Shown here piece after piece: positions 47,401 through 59,313 of a DNA stretch of 64,000 nt. The notes under the pieces are model-generated. The model did not search any database. It saw only the letters and a program-made list of their open reading frames with translations, and was not told the DNA's origin. The DNA is taken from assembly GCF_001640805.2 (NCBI RefSeq), contig NC_066838.1, positions 18,472,749 to 18,536,748 on the forward strand, read 5' to 3'. How positions within the stretch are numbered: position 1 is the first letter of the stretch; the number at the start of each line of letters is the position of its first letter. Both the position numbers and the translations under genes were made by a program. The stretch is from Lates calcarifer. Taxonomy: Eukaryota > Chordata > Actinopteri > Centropomidae.

Positions 47401-50400
47401 AATATGTCAGAATTGGCCTTTCAGCAGATAAGAACATGAACAAGAAACAGCAGCAATGCCAAAGTAGGCCTGAGGTAATTTAGAAACCTACATTAAATAG
47501 TTTGTTCACTAAAATTAAAGCTCAACAAATGGGGCAGGATGATATTCCCAAATCCAGGTTGATGAGGCTCTGGCAGGGTTTGCTGTGATCGGAAAATATA
47601 TAAATATATGAGCTTTAGAGCTGCCCAGTTCTCTTCTTCTGGGGCTGTATGTCCTACCTACTGAACTTACCTACAACATTACAGTTGTAGTTTTTAAATG
47701 TTCTTTGTCTTTTTTTACTCTTCTCTTTGAGTCACAATGATTGTCCATTGTCCTGCTTTTACATTTTCTCCCATACTGCTTCGTAGGAGTTCATTTTAAA
47801 AGAAAACCCACTGTGAAAAATACCCCTTGTTTGGTGGTTGCTGTCACCACTGTAATATCTTCTGGCTCTTTCACATGTCTTTTGTGCGTAGAGTGCTCGG
47901 CAGAAGTGAGAGGTGAAAGCAGGAGGGGTGTTTGTGTCAGGTTGAGAAAGTGAAAGTGGAGCAGTCAGCCCGGCCAATAAGGATGCAGAATTGCAGCTTA
48001 TTGTGAGAAAGGATAATTGCACTGTACGTTTTACAGAGGGGTAAAGAATCTGAATCTATCTGAAGGCGTGTGGCTGCAACTTGAGAGGAAATAGTCCAGC
48101 AGTTTTATATTATATGACCAGCTCTGATGTAGGAATATAGATGACCTAATCAATAGAGGAAAAACAGCTTACTTCATCTGTGGCAGTTCCTCAGTAATAA
48201 CAACCATGTGAACAAAAAGCATGTTTTAACTGATTGGTTTACTGCCTGTGCAGTAGCTGCTGTATTCATTGCCTGCAGCTGCCTTCCAGTTCAGTCCTGT
48301 CCAGAGTTAAGACCTTGCTGCTCTGATCAAGCCCAGCTCAAGGGTGAATGAATGCTTTTAAATACCCAAGATGCTCTCTCCCTCTCCTTTTCCCTCTCTT
48401 CACGCCTGACTTTTGATTCCTTTTTTTTTTCCTCCAGATATTCTCTTTTTTCCTTCCACTCAATCAAAAAAAGAAAAAGAAAAAAAACATCTGCTGCTCT
48501 ATATTCATTCACCCTCTCTGACTTTGTTTGTTTATCTGTGGCTCTTTCTCTCCATCTCCTTCATTAAGAGAACACACTATATCTGACTTAATTAATAGAT
48601 ACAGGCAGGGGCTTCAGGGAAGGTAAAGGTAAGGCTGGGCAGTCATAGTGTAGTATAGTATAAATCTATCTGCAAGTGTTTACCCCCCCACCCCACCCCC
48701 AAAAGCCCCCGTGGTATTACCAAAAGGTCGTAAAGCTCCAAATACTGCACTGCTGCATTTATTAGTGTTCTGGGTTCTGATGTGGCGTCTGACTGTTAGA
48801 ACAGATCTAAACCAGGAGCTCCATTTCATATATAAATAATTCAGATGCTTTATGATCTTCATTATGGTGAATGACTATTTCAGTAGAACAGAACCTGTGA
48901 TTATCTCCAGGCCCTCTAATAATACCACTGCAGAGCCTATTGATTCCTGTGAATGGCCTGCCTTCCCCGAGATCACAGACCCCCAGCCTGCCTGCTACAT
49001 ACAGCCTGTGTGTTATTTGCTGATGGATGGAGGCAGCTCGTGAGGCTGGGATCTAGCTGGGATCTAGCTGCAGGGGTGGACGAGTGACACATGCAGAGGA
49101 AAATGGAGAGGTATTACCATATAAAGGTTCTGAGCCTTGAATCGTGGCTTGCTCCATCGCAGCTTTGCCCCTCTGTGAGGACTTGACAGTATCTGAGGTC
49201 ATTCGGAGAAGGGCTTAACGACACAGTAAACATTTATTGTATGTGGCAGCAAACAGTCCTTGGTAAATGAAGGAGCAGTTGTTGTGTCAGTTTAAAAAAA
49301 GCAGCAATGAAAGTGCCTTCCGCCTCCCTGTAAAATTCAGCCAGTTGTATGAATTCTTTCTTTATTGGCCCTTTTTATTTACTGCTGTTAGTATTGTAAA
49401 GTTTTGATTTCAGCAGATGGGGAAATTGCATCTGCACAATGATTTAATAGGCCTATGAAACAGAGGGCCCACTTCCATAATATGTTTGAACTCTTGGGAA
49501 AGCTCTGGGTTGTCTTTGAAGTTCCCAGCTTCTGTTTCGTCATCACATTCTCTAAGAGTTAATTACAGGCTCCTCGCTGTGCTACGAGGCCGGATCACTG
49601 AAAAACGCACAGTTTTGATTCTGGAGCGCACACAGGTCATTTGGCTTATGATAAGTTGCTTTGACTTTTAAGTAACAGGAGGGGAATGGGAGGCTTTTTG
49701 TACCATGTGCCTTTCACTTTGCTCGGTTTTGCTGTTGATCCCTTTGGCCAAGGGAGAAATGCATGAATGTGTGTATTTGGCTCGTGTGGCTGTTCAGCGT
49801 GTGTGCCGTCATTGTTTTGTGTTCACACAACCACAGCACACATAAACAGTTTTGAAGGATCATGACGCAGTACAGTAATTTTGGCCAGCATTCGGTTGTT
49901 AGAGTATTGGCTGTGTTTCATGTATATTTTGACTCTGTGCTATTTAAGGACTCTATCTTGATGCTGTACCAAAATGCTTCACTGATAATCTGATGTAGAT
50001 AGTCATATTCACACTGTTTACAAATATAACATTCAACTTTTCCTATGTCAGTCACATTTAATTGGTGACATGTACTTACTTTTTTTAAGTTAGGATTTTT
50101 TTTATTCTCATGATTGAAAATGTTTTGGTCAAAAATGCAAAACACATGAATAGATCCAGTTGTCAATTGATATATTGCTTGTTGAAAATTCATTTCCAAC
50201 AATACTGACAATTGATTAATCATTACAATCAAGCAAAACATCTTGTCACATGTAAATATTTTTGGCTTTTCTCTGTTTTATATTATTGTATATTAAACAT
50301 TTTGGGGGTTGCAGACTGTTGGTCAAAACTTCAATATGCATTTTGATTTTATAGCTTAGGAACCTGATTATTAAAAAAAAACCAAACAAACAAATTAGTA

Positions 50401-52044
50401 GTAAGTATAACTAAGTATATGTTGCAGGCCTACACACACAATGACATCATGTAATATATCTGAATAAACCATAGCTACTGTATGTAAAGAAGAATAAACT
50501 GCACGTTTATATCTGTGTGAAGAAACACATTTGATGATGCGTTCAAGGTCTGCTACTGTGGCGACTTGTGAAGACATAACCCAACTTATTGCTTTCATTA
50601 GATAACTTTCTCTTCAGTTTATTCTGCTCTGTTTGAAAGCGAGAGCTGTGAGTCAGCGTGGAAGTACAACCTTGGCTCGGTATAAAGTCATAATAACCAG
50701 GATGTCCTTTGACACACTATTATCATTGCACGAACACAAATCATACTATCAGCTGCAACCTTAAACCCTCGAATCACATATCAGCCAGCAAACCCTCCCA
50801 ATAATTGGTCATGACATTATCTGTGATATGGTCATGGCTAAAGATGTATTGTGAAATACAACCCCCCCCCCCCTTCCTTTTTTAAAAACTGCTGATAGAA
50901 AAGAAAATTCAGTCTGGAATCTTAAGGGATGCAAAAGCAGTTTAATTATAAAAATATATATTTATGGCTGTGCTTCTCTTCAGAAAGGCAGGAGTTTGTG
51001 TTTCAGTCAAGGTTGAACAAGTGCAATGTGCCTGTGGTAAATGTATCCCTTCAGCAGTAATGAAAAGATACCCATGGGACTGGCGACAGTACACAGGTGT
51101 TAGATCTCAAGACAAAATCATGTGTGACATCAGTGTGATTTTGAAAGCCTTTAGGTGAAACAACCGCAACCGACGCACCCCCAGCCCGGTGAAAACATGT
51201 CAGAGCATCCTCTCACTCTACTATCTGTTGCCACTTTCCCCGCTAAATTAGATGTAGTGGGAAATTAGTGATACTGTGTGACTCTCTCTCACATAGCTTA
51301 TCCTTTCATCAGCTCCATGCCACAGTAATATCAGGCAAAAGGGGCCTCCGAGCGCTTCAGATCTATCTCCCAGTCTGATAGGAGGCATTTGCAATTCCAT
51401 AGCTCTGTATCGCTGCTCAGATCGAGCAGAGGGAGGGCTCACGGGGATGAGGTGAGGAAGCAAGGAGAGGCACACTATTCCCCAGGAAATAAGACTGAAG
51501 AGCATGATCACTTGTTCTCAGCTGCTTTTTCAGCTCTAGAGGAAGGATTTGTCTGTGTATATGCGATGATATATTAACAAGATGCTGCTGCTGAGTGTAT
51601 GATCTTCGCATTTGTGTGTGTGTGGGGTGAAATCTTCTAAGAGTGTAGATGACAGAGGGATTAGATTGTGAGAATAGTTTTTTTTTTTTTTTTTAATCAT
51701 AGGCCATAATAAGTCATAAAGGAGACATGCCAGAGCATCACAACCTGATCAAGGGGCTCTGGACTTGGTTTTCATTTTGCTATTGTATGTGTGACATTGC
51801 ATATTGATGGCATAATAAATACTAAATCACCATCTCATTGGTCTTTGACTTAAGATTCAGAAGCAATATGGTGGAAAATATACATCTGTTCCCTCTGCTT
51901 CCTTATACAGTATGAGAGCCAAGATGAGATGGTAGACCTGACAGTAATCTGTGATCCCTGTCACAGTTAGTCAAGGTCTTGGTTGCTGGCTAGAATTATC
52001 TTTATCACAAACAAATAGGGGTGTTCTTGTTGGTTTAGGAGTGG

Positions 52045-52815
52045 ATCAAGTGGTGCAAAGTCCTCTACTTGAATAGAACTTTGAGGTTTTTGCTCTTTAG
52101 TTAGAAATTTCCATCCTATTCAACATTATACCTCACTACATTTCAGAGGGAAATATTTAGCTTTTTACTACACTGCATTATCCCACAGCCACACACAGTA
52201 CTACTTACTTTGTAGGTTAAGATTTTGGCATTAAAAAAACAGATGAATAGCAGGATAAAACACTATGCTTTGTTAAGATTAAATTCTTTTTGGCTTGTTA
52301 GCCCTTACAAAAAAGATAGCGCTTAGTTGGGCCCCTTGTCACGTTTTTGGGCCCAAAGATATAAAATTGTCTAGTACTCCCCTCAAAAAGCAAATATTAG
52401 ATAAAACCCCAAAACATGAATATGAAATTGTGTAGCAGAACATTATTGTTTCTTCTTTGGAACCTCATTTATCATCTAGCAACACCTCAGATTTATTTTG
52501 TGACCTTTTGAAGAGGGCCTGACCCTAGTGGTTGGGAACCACTGAGCTGTATATAAAGTAGATAAAACTTGCTTCACATTGACCAAGTACAACAAGAAAC
52601 CTCTTCTTATACACTGATGGATCAGTATGGAACAGTCTAATAATGCAATATATAATAATATATCAGTCACAGGGACCTTTTTTTTTTATTTTAGTACATT
52701 TGCACATTTACCTTCATAAGATTTAGATGCAGGACTTTTGCTTTGTAATGTGAAGTACTTCTACATGGTACATTTACTTAAGTAAATGATCTGAGTGCTT
52801 CTGTATGTGTGAGGG
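52045..52815. repeat. 'Acttaagtaaatgatctga' dispersed repeat with an insertion
   Basis: The outer parts carry gcaaagtcctctacttgaat, tagctttttactacactgca and gtacatttacttaagtaaat then gatctgagtgcttctgt, the order of a common percomorph repeat. A block at about 52,310-52,680 interrupts it and looks unrelated. Confidence 0.6.
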
Positions 52816-53636
52816 GTGCTGGGGCTGCTGTAGCTTCACATCAGTATTACTGACATCAGCTTATCGAAAAGTCTAAACCCGTGCGATGGCAGCAGAGAGC
52901 ATCAGCGGAGGCCTGAGGGGGTCAAGAAATGGCTCTGTATGTACTTCACAGTTAGAGGCAGAGAGACAGCTCTTTGTTTGGCCTGCTCTGAAAAGCTCGC
53001 CTGTCTCCTGCCTCTGATGTTCTCAGGCTTGAGGCCAAGTCAGTGACAGAAGGAGCCTTTGCGCAGCGCTGTGCCCTCTGCCAGAGAGCTACAGAGAGGC
53101 TGTGCTGCGTTGTTACATGGAAAAACAGCAGGGAAAACTAAACCTCTCACCTCTCATCTCCAGAGCAGAGGGGCAGAGGTCACTATCTCAGGGGAGTTCA
53201 GTTTTTTCAGCTGTTGACACTAATTGGAGCGCTTAGAAAAATGTTTGTGTGGAACAAAAACTTTATATGTATATTTTTAATCAGAGCAAGTTACTGAAAA
53301 CTGAACATAACAAAGCTGAAATAACTTTCGGTAACATGGGGTGTGATGTTTTTCATTTGAGCTGTAATTTGTTGTGATACAGCACCTAAGCAGCACATAA
53401 TTAGATTTGTTCCTGGAACTCAGTGTGTGCTCTTTGCTTGCTCACTCAGTCACATGTGGCCTAACAGTAACCCTCCTGAGGGAAATGTTTATCCACCATC
53501 AGTGATGGTATTGATCACATCAGGGTGGCATTGGCTCATTCAGATAAGGTGATGTACTGCCATCTTGTGGTCTGCAGCTTCTACTGCTGCAGTGAATGTC
53601 TGTTCCCTCCCACTTGTCACTCTCTCTTTGGTCCTC

Positions 53637-53672
53637 TTTCTCTCTCTCTCTCTTTCTCTTTCTCTTTCTCCT
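53637..53672. repeat. (CT)n / CTTT microsatellite
   Basis: About 36 bases of CT and TCTTTC units. Confidence 0.85.
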
Positions 53673-54248
53673 TTTCTGATGTGTTTCAAATGGGCTGAAG
53701 TCTCATGAGAGGAGACTGGACCCCTGCAGAGCAGCTCAGCTGACGGCAAAATAATGTCTCCTGCTGTTTGGCTCATACACTTCCATCAGTTCTGTTGTTG
53801 GTCCATATTGTGCAGACACATACAAAACAGTGCACTCTGAACATACAGTTAAAAAAACAAAAGGTTTAAGCTCGATAAGATCCAAGGAAGCTAGCCACAC
53901 TAAGAACAGGAAAAACAGAAAGTACTTCCATGGGAATAAAGCCCTGCACAGAACCTGTACAGAACTTACTGTTTTGTGACCTCCAGCAGTTGTACATCGC
54001 TGTTATCTGTCTGTATATCAGCTAAGGCAACTCAGCAGAGACTGACAGCCAATTCAGCTAGAAACAATGTTGTGAAACATCGCTAAGTCAGGAAGTTCTG
54101 AAGTCTGTGATTGTCAATTCCAGCTGAGCAATTCTTGAGTCTGTCTCTTTTTTCTGTTTTGGCTGCTCCATTTTGCATTTTTACAATCAAAGGTTTATAC
54201 AGCAGCAACCACACCAGGGAAACAATGTTCACTGAGCTGTAGTTCAGT

Positions 54249-54687
54249 AGAGTTGCAAGAAGTAGCCAAGTAATTGATTAGCTTATCAACAGAAAATTAA
54301 TCTGCAATTATTTCACTCATTTTTCCTTTCTCTCATTTTTCAAGCAAGATTTCCAAACTTTGGTTTCAGCTTCACAAATGTGATCATTTAGTATTTAGTA
54401 TATTTGAGTTTTACACTGTCCTTCAGAGAAAACAAACAAGTTGTTGTGGCTTCTGAGAAAAGGTGAATGCCATTTTTCCACTATTTTTTAAAATAAAACT
54501 GATTCATCTACTGAAAGTGCAAGCAGGCACTTTGTCTGTCTTGTCTGACTAACAATCCAAAACGCAAAGATAATCTATTTACTATTTTAGAGGACAGACA
54601 GAAAACCAGTGAATATCCACATTTACGAAGCTGGAACCAGTGAATTTTGAATTTTCTGTCAGTCAACTAATTGTTTCAGCTCCACTG
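54249..54687. mobile_element. Dispersed 'ctgcaactaa...' inverted-repeat element, copy 5 (rearranged)
   Basis: Begins agagttgcaagaagtagcca and has agaaaattaatctgcaatta, then later gactaacaatccaaaacgca, acgaagctggaaccagtgaa and ends caactaattgtttcagctcc. Extra sequence in the middle makes it longer than its relatives. Confidence 0.6.
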
Positions 54688-56407
54688 TAAGAAGAACAGA
54701 ACCTTATAGTTCCAGTGCTGCCCTTTTGATTTTCTCTCAGCGGCTAAAAGATTAAATGAAGACACCTGCTCCTTTTCCAATGCATTCTTCAGACTGGTTT
54801 CCTTGCATTTAGAAAATGGGGGCTCACTATGTAAGTTCTGTAGTTGGCTTCAAGAGGACAGGCATGAGGCAATTAGGTTGGAGCTCATCAGTATGCACTT
54901 CCTGTAGCAGAGAAATCCTCCTACAGTGTGTGCTCATGTGTGTTCATGTGTGTGCATATACTGCACGTGAATCTGTACTTTGTGCGCGTCTTCATGTGCT
55001 GCTAGGCTGGAAATCCTTCTGCATGCAGTCCTGCACCAAATCCTTCTGCTTCAGTCCAACAGCCCACATCATACACCAAGGCCAGCTGGATTAAAAGGGG
55101 CCATATGGTGACACAGGAGAGGGGGGAGGCTGGCACAAGAAGGCCAACGTATGCAGTATTCGTACATCTGAAAGGCCACATAGTAACATGTCCTGATGTG
55201 TGCAGGACCACACTCGGGCTCACAAAATAAAATGGCATCTTAAATATTAACTTCAACCCTTGTAGTTGTGTGTGTGTGCTTGTGTTTGTTCTGGATGTGT
55301 GTACGCATGCGGAGGCATCAAAGCCTGCGCTTTGGAGCTGAAAAGCGAATTGCTGAAACCATGACTTTAAGGCTATTTGTCAATTTGAAAGAGCATCTTG
55401 CTCACCGCTCTGCTCCTCTGTTTCTGTGTGTGCCCTGATTGCTAACACTCTGCTTGGGGTTTGCCAGTACACACTCAGCATGTGAGAGCAGTATGGAGCT
55501 CACCGGTCCCCCAATCACAGCCCCTCCCCCCACAACCGTCCACCGTTTTGTGAACAAACAAACACACGTTCCTAGAAGCAGGACACAGATTGATCAACAG
55601 ACAGCCTGGATATTAAATTACATACCAGGCTTTGATAGAATTGTCCTTGAGTTTTACTGGAACACCTCACCAATTAACTGTCTTTGTACTCTATAGGTGA
55701 CATCCTGTTAAGGAGTGAGCAGCGTTATTGTGTGAAGGCCTGCTAGGTAGTGGCTGCAATCTTCAGCATGTCCAACCACTGAAAGTGCTGAATAAAAATG
55801 TCAGTTGTAGTAACCTCAGAGCCCTAAGGCTTGTCCTTTGGGGAAGTAAAATGAGGGTGTATCTTATTGCAAAAATGAACAGTCTCAGTAAATTTCATGG
55901 CATATCATCTGCATATTATTGTGTGTGAAGTGGATATCATGCCTTGAGAGTGGCACAGAGAGGAGAGCTCGTAGAGTGGTCAAATCGAAAAGAATTCATC
56001 TGGGAAGCATGAACATGGTACACCAGGCAATTGTTGTTGAGAAAGTCTATGTCGATAGGAATTGATGAATGGTGACAGACTCAAAAATTATTCAGGGTTT
56101 CCACACGCAGGCACACATACAGCCATACAGTGAGGACAGGTGCATGTCAGAGCCGGAGGGATCAGCACTCATGCTTGATAATTAGAGGCTACATAGCCAG
56201 TAATTTTATTGCAGTGAGAGGACGCACATATGCAATTAGCCACTACACAAGTTCATTAACAAAAAGACAAAGGTCTGATAGCACTAGTCACCTTGGCGTT
56301 AACACTCGATACATCGATGCTGCTGTGTGCCTTCAAGTCTGCCTGGGATGAAACACATCCTTCCCAGGGGACTGTAGGATATCAGCACAGTGTTTCTGTC
56401 TCTAGCC

Positions 56408-56410
<3 letters not shown>

Positions 56411-56454
<44 letters not shown>
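56411..56454. repeat. (TG)n microsatellite
   Basis: About 22 uninterrupted TG units. Confidence 0.95.
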
Positions 56455-56455
<1 letters not shown>

Positions 56456-57073
56456 CTTTTGTAAAGTCTTGACGAGAGCTTGTCTCCATAGACACTCTCT
56501 CTCTGCTTACCATCCTGCTTTGGATGCTTTTGCCTGGTGAGGGTGTCGACAATAATGCCATCTATTTCCTACGCTGTAACTGTGAGGAACCACAATATAC
56601 TGTACACCATCTACAGTTTGTGTCCCCACTTTGCAACCAAAACGTCCACCCTCCACCCCCAGTTTTGAATTAAGATAGAATCCTCAGTAATGTAGCTTTA
56701 TTTCTTCTTAATATTTCACACTTCCTTTCTGGTTTTGGCACTTGTATGATGCAATGTGTGTGCAAGCCACATAGTTTCTATTTCACTAACTTTGTGTATC
56801 TGGCGATATAAAGAGCAGAACTGTAGAGGCACAGTTTTTAACTCCTTTACCAAATGACAGCTGATTAATTGTGAAATTTTTATTTGCATCCACGATCTCA
56901 TATCTGTCTTAGTTCTTGTAGTGTTTGTTTTTTCTGCAGACATAATTAACCAGAGCCATGCGGCATCTTTATGTGTTTGCACCATCCGTCATTTGACTGG
57001 AGAAGCCTTGTGTGTTTTGAAAGACACTACAGAGAAAAGTGCATTGATTCCAGAAGAGAGAAAGATGGAGAGG

Positions 57074-57215
57074 GCTGGGTGGATGGGTGGATGGGTGGAT
57101 GGGTGGGGGGAGAGTATGTGAGAGGAAGAGAAATGGGAAAGGAGAGAGGGAGAGAGAGAGAGAAGGAGAGAAGAGAGGGAGTGAAAACAAAATGGGAGGG
57201 AGGGGAGAGAGAAGT
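57074..57215. repeat. GGATGGGT minisatellite followed by a purine-only tract
   Basis: Four or five GGGTGGAT units (about 57,077-57,108), then about 95 bases that are almost all A and G (agagagggagagagagagag...). It lies about 0.55 kb upstream of the candidate alternative first exon. Confidence 0.85.
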
Positions 57216-57600
57216 CATGATAATGAGCCCTACCTCTGACACATCCTCCTGTTTCTATGGAGACCAAGGAGCCAATCATGTGGCCCTGCTGAGGACTGTA
57301 CTACTGAGAGCAGATAAGAGGGTGGAGAGAGGCATACGCAGATGCTTCTCTGTGTTTACGAGAGGCAGTAAAATCTCCCAGCAGCTGTCCTGCAGCTTGT
57401 GTCCTCTTGCTTGTGTTTTGGAGTGGCAGCCTCCCCTCTGGCACTGACACTGGTAAAGAATGACCCCATCATCCACCCTGCTTTAAAACAGAGGCTTCTC
57501 ACCAGTGTTTTAACAGACAGTTCCTTTAGCTTCTAGACACTCTCCACCCCACTACCCCCCCTCCCTCCTCCTCCATCACCATCAGCAGCAATCCCCCCAC

Positions 57601-57753
57601 CAGCCGCCAGCCTCTTGGATGCTCCTCGTTACATCACACGCACTGCTCTCTGGCAGCCTGTGTTTGTGACTGGGAGGGAGAGGGAGAGTGAATGTGAGTG
57701 AGCCCGTGTGCGCACGCCGTCCCACCGTCGAGTCCCATTGACCAGCATACAGG
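57601..57753 (+). promoter_or_regulatory. iqsec1: CpG-rich region before the alternative first exon
   Basis: After 39 kb of CpG-poor intron, the stretch gtgtgcgcacgccgtcccac and its surroundings become CpG-rich, continuing to about 57,950. This suggests an internal promoter. No clear TATA box; the transcription start is not determined. Confidence 0.4.
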
Positions 57754-57872
57754 ATGGACAAACCAAGCGTGTGGCGCGCCGTGGTGAGCAGCACGGACCC
57801 CAGGCGGACACGAGACCCCGGGTCCCACTCGAGCAGACCGGGTTCCGCCATGGGTTACCGGCTCTACGACAT
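57754..57872 (+). CDS. iqsec1: Candidate alternative first coding exon of iqsec1
   Basis: ATG at 57,754 (aggATGG) opens 39 codons plus two bases ending at a strong donor (cgacat|GTGAGT). A second in-frame ATG at 57,850 sits in a near-ideal context (tccgccATGGG) and would give only MGYRLYD plus two bases. The exon ends in phase 2, exactly as exon 18,631-18,890 does, so both could splice to the same acceptor. Mammalian IQSEC1 is known to have several N-termini from different first exons, one very short and basic. Whether this is its counterpart is inference. The coiled coil would be absent from this isoform. Confidence 0.45.
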
Positions 57873-59243
57873 GTGAGTAGCATGTTCAGCGTGAGCACTC
57901 GCTGGGGAAGGCAGACGGGCGGGCTCGCCTGCCTGGGCTGCCACTGGTGTAGCTCCCATTCATGGAGACAGCAGAGGGAGTGGGAGGTGGTGGGAAAACA
58001 CGAGTGTCTACCTCTCTGGTGCTGAGTCACCTATGGCATCCAGACCTTGGTCTGTGCTCTCATGTTCCCTTCCTCTGCTCTTAGTAAACAACGTCTCCCT
58101 CCTGGGGAGGGGTGGCGAGGTGGAACATAGCATAGGTTTATTTGTGTGAATGAGATGCTCAGATTTCAACAAGATCAATTAATACCATGTGTCTTCATAC
58201 AGAGTGATGAAACCTGGGTGTTGTTTTGTATTCGCGAGCATTACATTAGGACTGAAATCACAACAGAGTCATGTGAGCGATGGTTTTAGAGCCTCAGGTG
58301 GCCAGGAAAAATGACTCATTTCTGGCTGATGCTGTGACAGCCCTTACAGGGCACATGAGTTCCTTCGCAGCTTCTGCTGTATATTTGTGGGTGTGAGTGC
58401 GTTCTTGTGTGTGATTGGTACAATGTGTACGTGTGTGTGGCATTGCTAGAGAGTGTGTGTGTATGTGTGAGTGTGTGTGTGTAAAATGCGGCTGGGTCTG
58501 AGCTGTTATTTTTGGGATGGCGATGACTCCCACAGTCTGTGTGTGGAAAGCCTGCATCTCTCCTTCAGTAAATCATGAGTCAGTTCCGCTGGGATGGAAG
58601 GTGGACAAAATGATATTGTGTTGGTTTTTTTTTTTTTTTGGGGGGGGGGTCATGTTAGGGTTTGTTACATTGCTGCACAATCTACCCTTGCGTAGCGCAC
58701 AACACTGTCAGTATTTGGCTGAATAAGCACTCTGCTGCCTTATTTCTCGGCAGAGGCACATTTAAGTATGTTTTCTTTATTGTCGTGTGTGTATCCTGCA
58801 TCACATTGCAACCTCTGTTTCCTTTACAACCCTGTAAGTGTAACCATGTATGTGCACACTTGCTTTTTCCACACATGTACTTACCGGCTGGTGCATAACG
58901 TTGGGCTGAATTACCCTGTCATGTCATGATCTAATACCATACATGGGGATCAGTCATCTTAATGAATATGAGACCTTCACGGAGTCTCCACTGAGTCCTT
59001 CACAGGCAATCTGCTGGTGCCATTCACTGGCTTAAATCTCTGCCTTGTTTCCATGTGCACAGCACACACATTAATGCATGAATGCATTTCTCAGATTCTC
59101 AAGTTCCTTAAGTGTGCCAGTAATTATAATTTCATTACATGATTAATTCTGTTTTTGTTGTTGCATAATAGGCAGTCGAACATTTCCCTCGGTCTGTGGT
59201 TCTGAAATAGTGGCTCATTTATTTCCACCCTGTTTCTCCACAG
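57873..59243 (+). other. iqsec1: Intron between the candidate alternative exons
   Basis: Donor GTGAGT and acceptor tgtttctccacag. It contains TG-rich stretches (58,390-58,480) and a T/G homopolymer run (58,623-58,650). No other feature seen. Confidence 0.4.
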
Positions 59244-59313
59244 CTTCAGTCGAAGGAAAAGCTTTAACCACAGAAAGTCATATGACCAGGCCTTGGGGGC
59301 AGAGCTCAGGAAG
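59244..59313 (+). CDS. iqsec1: Candidate second exon (basic, serine-rich segment) of iqsec1
   Basis: A good acceptor (tgtttctccacag) starts a 70-nt open stretch ending at aggaag|GTGAAA. Joined to the phase-2 exon at 57,754-57,872 it reads IFSRRKSFNHRKSYDQALG then AELRK and leaves in phase 0. It also joins in frame to exon 18,631-18,890. RRKSF fits a basophilic-kinase (RRxS) site. The composition and the absence of stops look coding, but I do not recognise the peptide. Confidence 0.4.

Larger units (their letters stand above)
34507..57600 (+). other. iqsec1: iqsec1 long intron, second part
   Basis: About 23 kb with no firm exon. It holds TG microsatellites (35,343-35,388; 38,381-38,422; 56,411-56,454), a minus-strand ORF (36,264-36,725), transposon remnants (40,966-41,733; 43,690-43,990; 45,571-45,911; 47,138-47,400; 52,045-52,815; 54,249-54,687), a C19-A17 run (44,266-44,301) and low-complexity CT or GA stretches. 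Confidence 0.65.

Noticed and set aside
57582..58030. Several ORFs on both strands around the alternative first exon
   Set aside because: CpG-rich DNA has few stops; only the frame starting at 57,754 or 57,850 has a good donor and a fitting phase.
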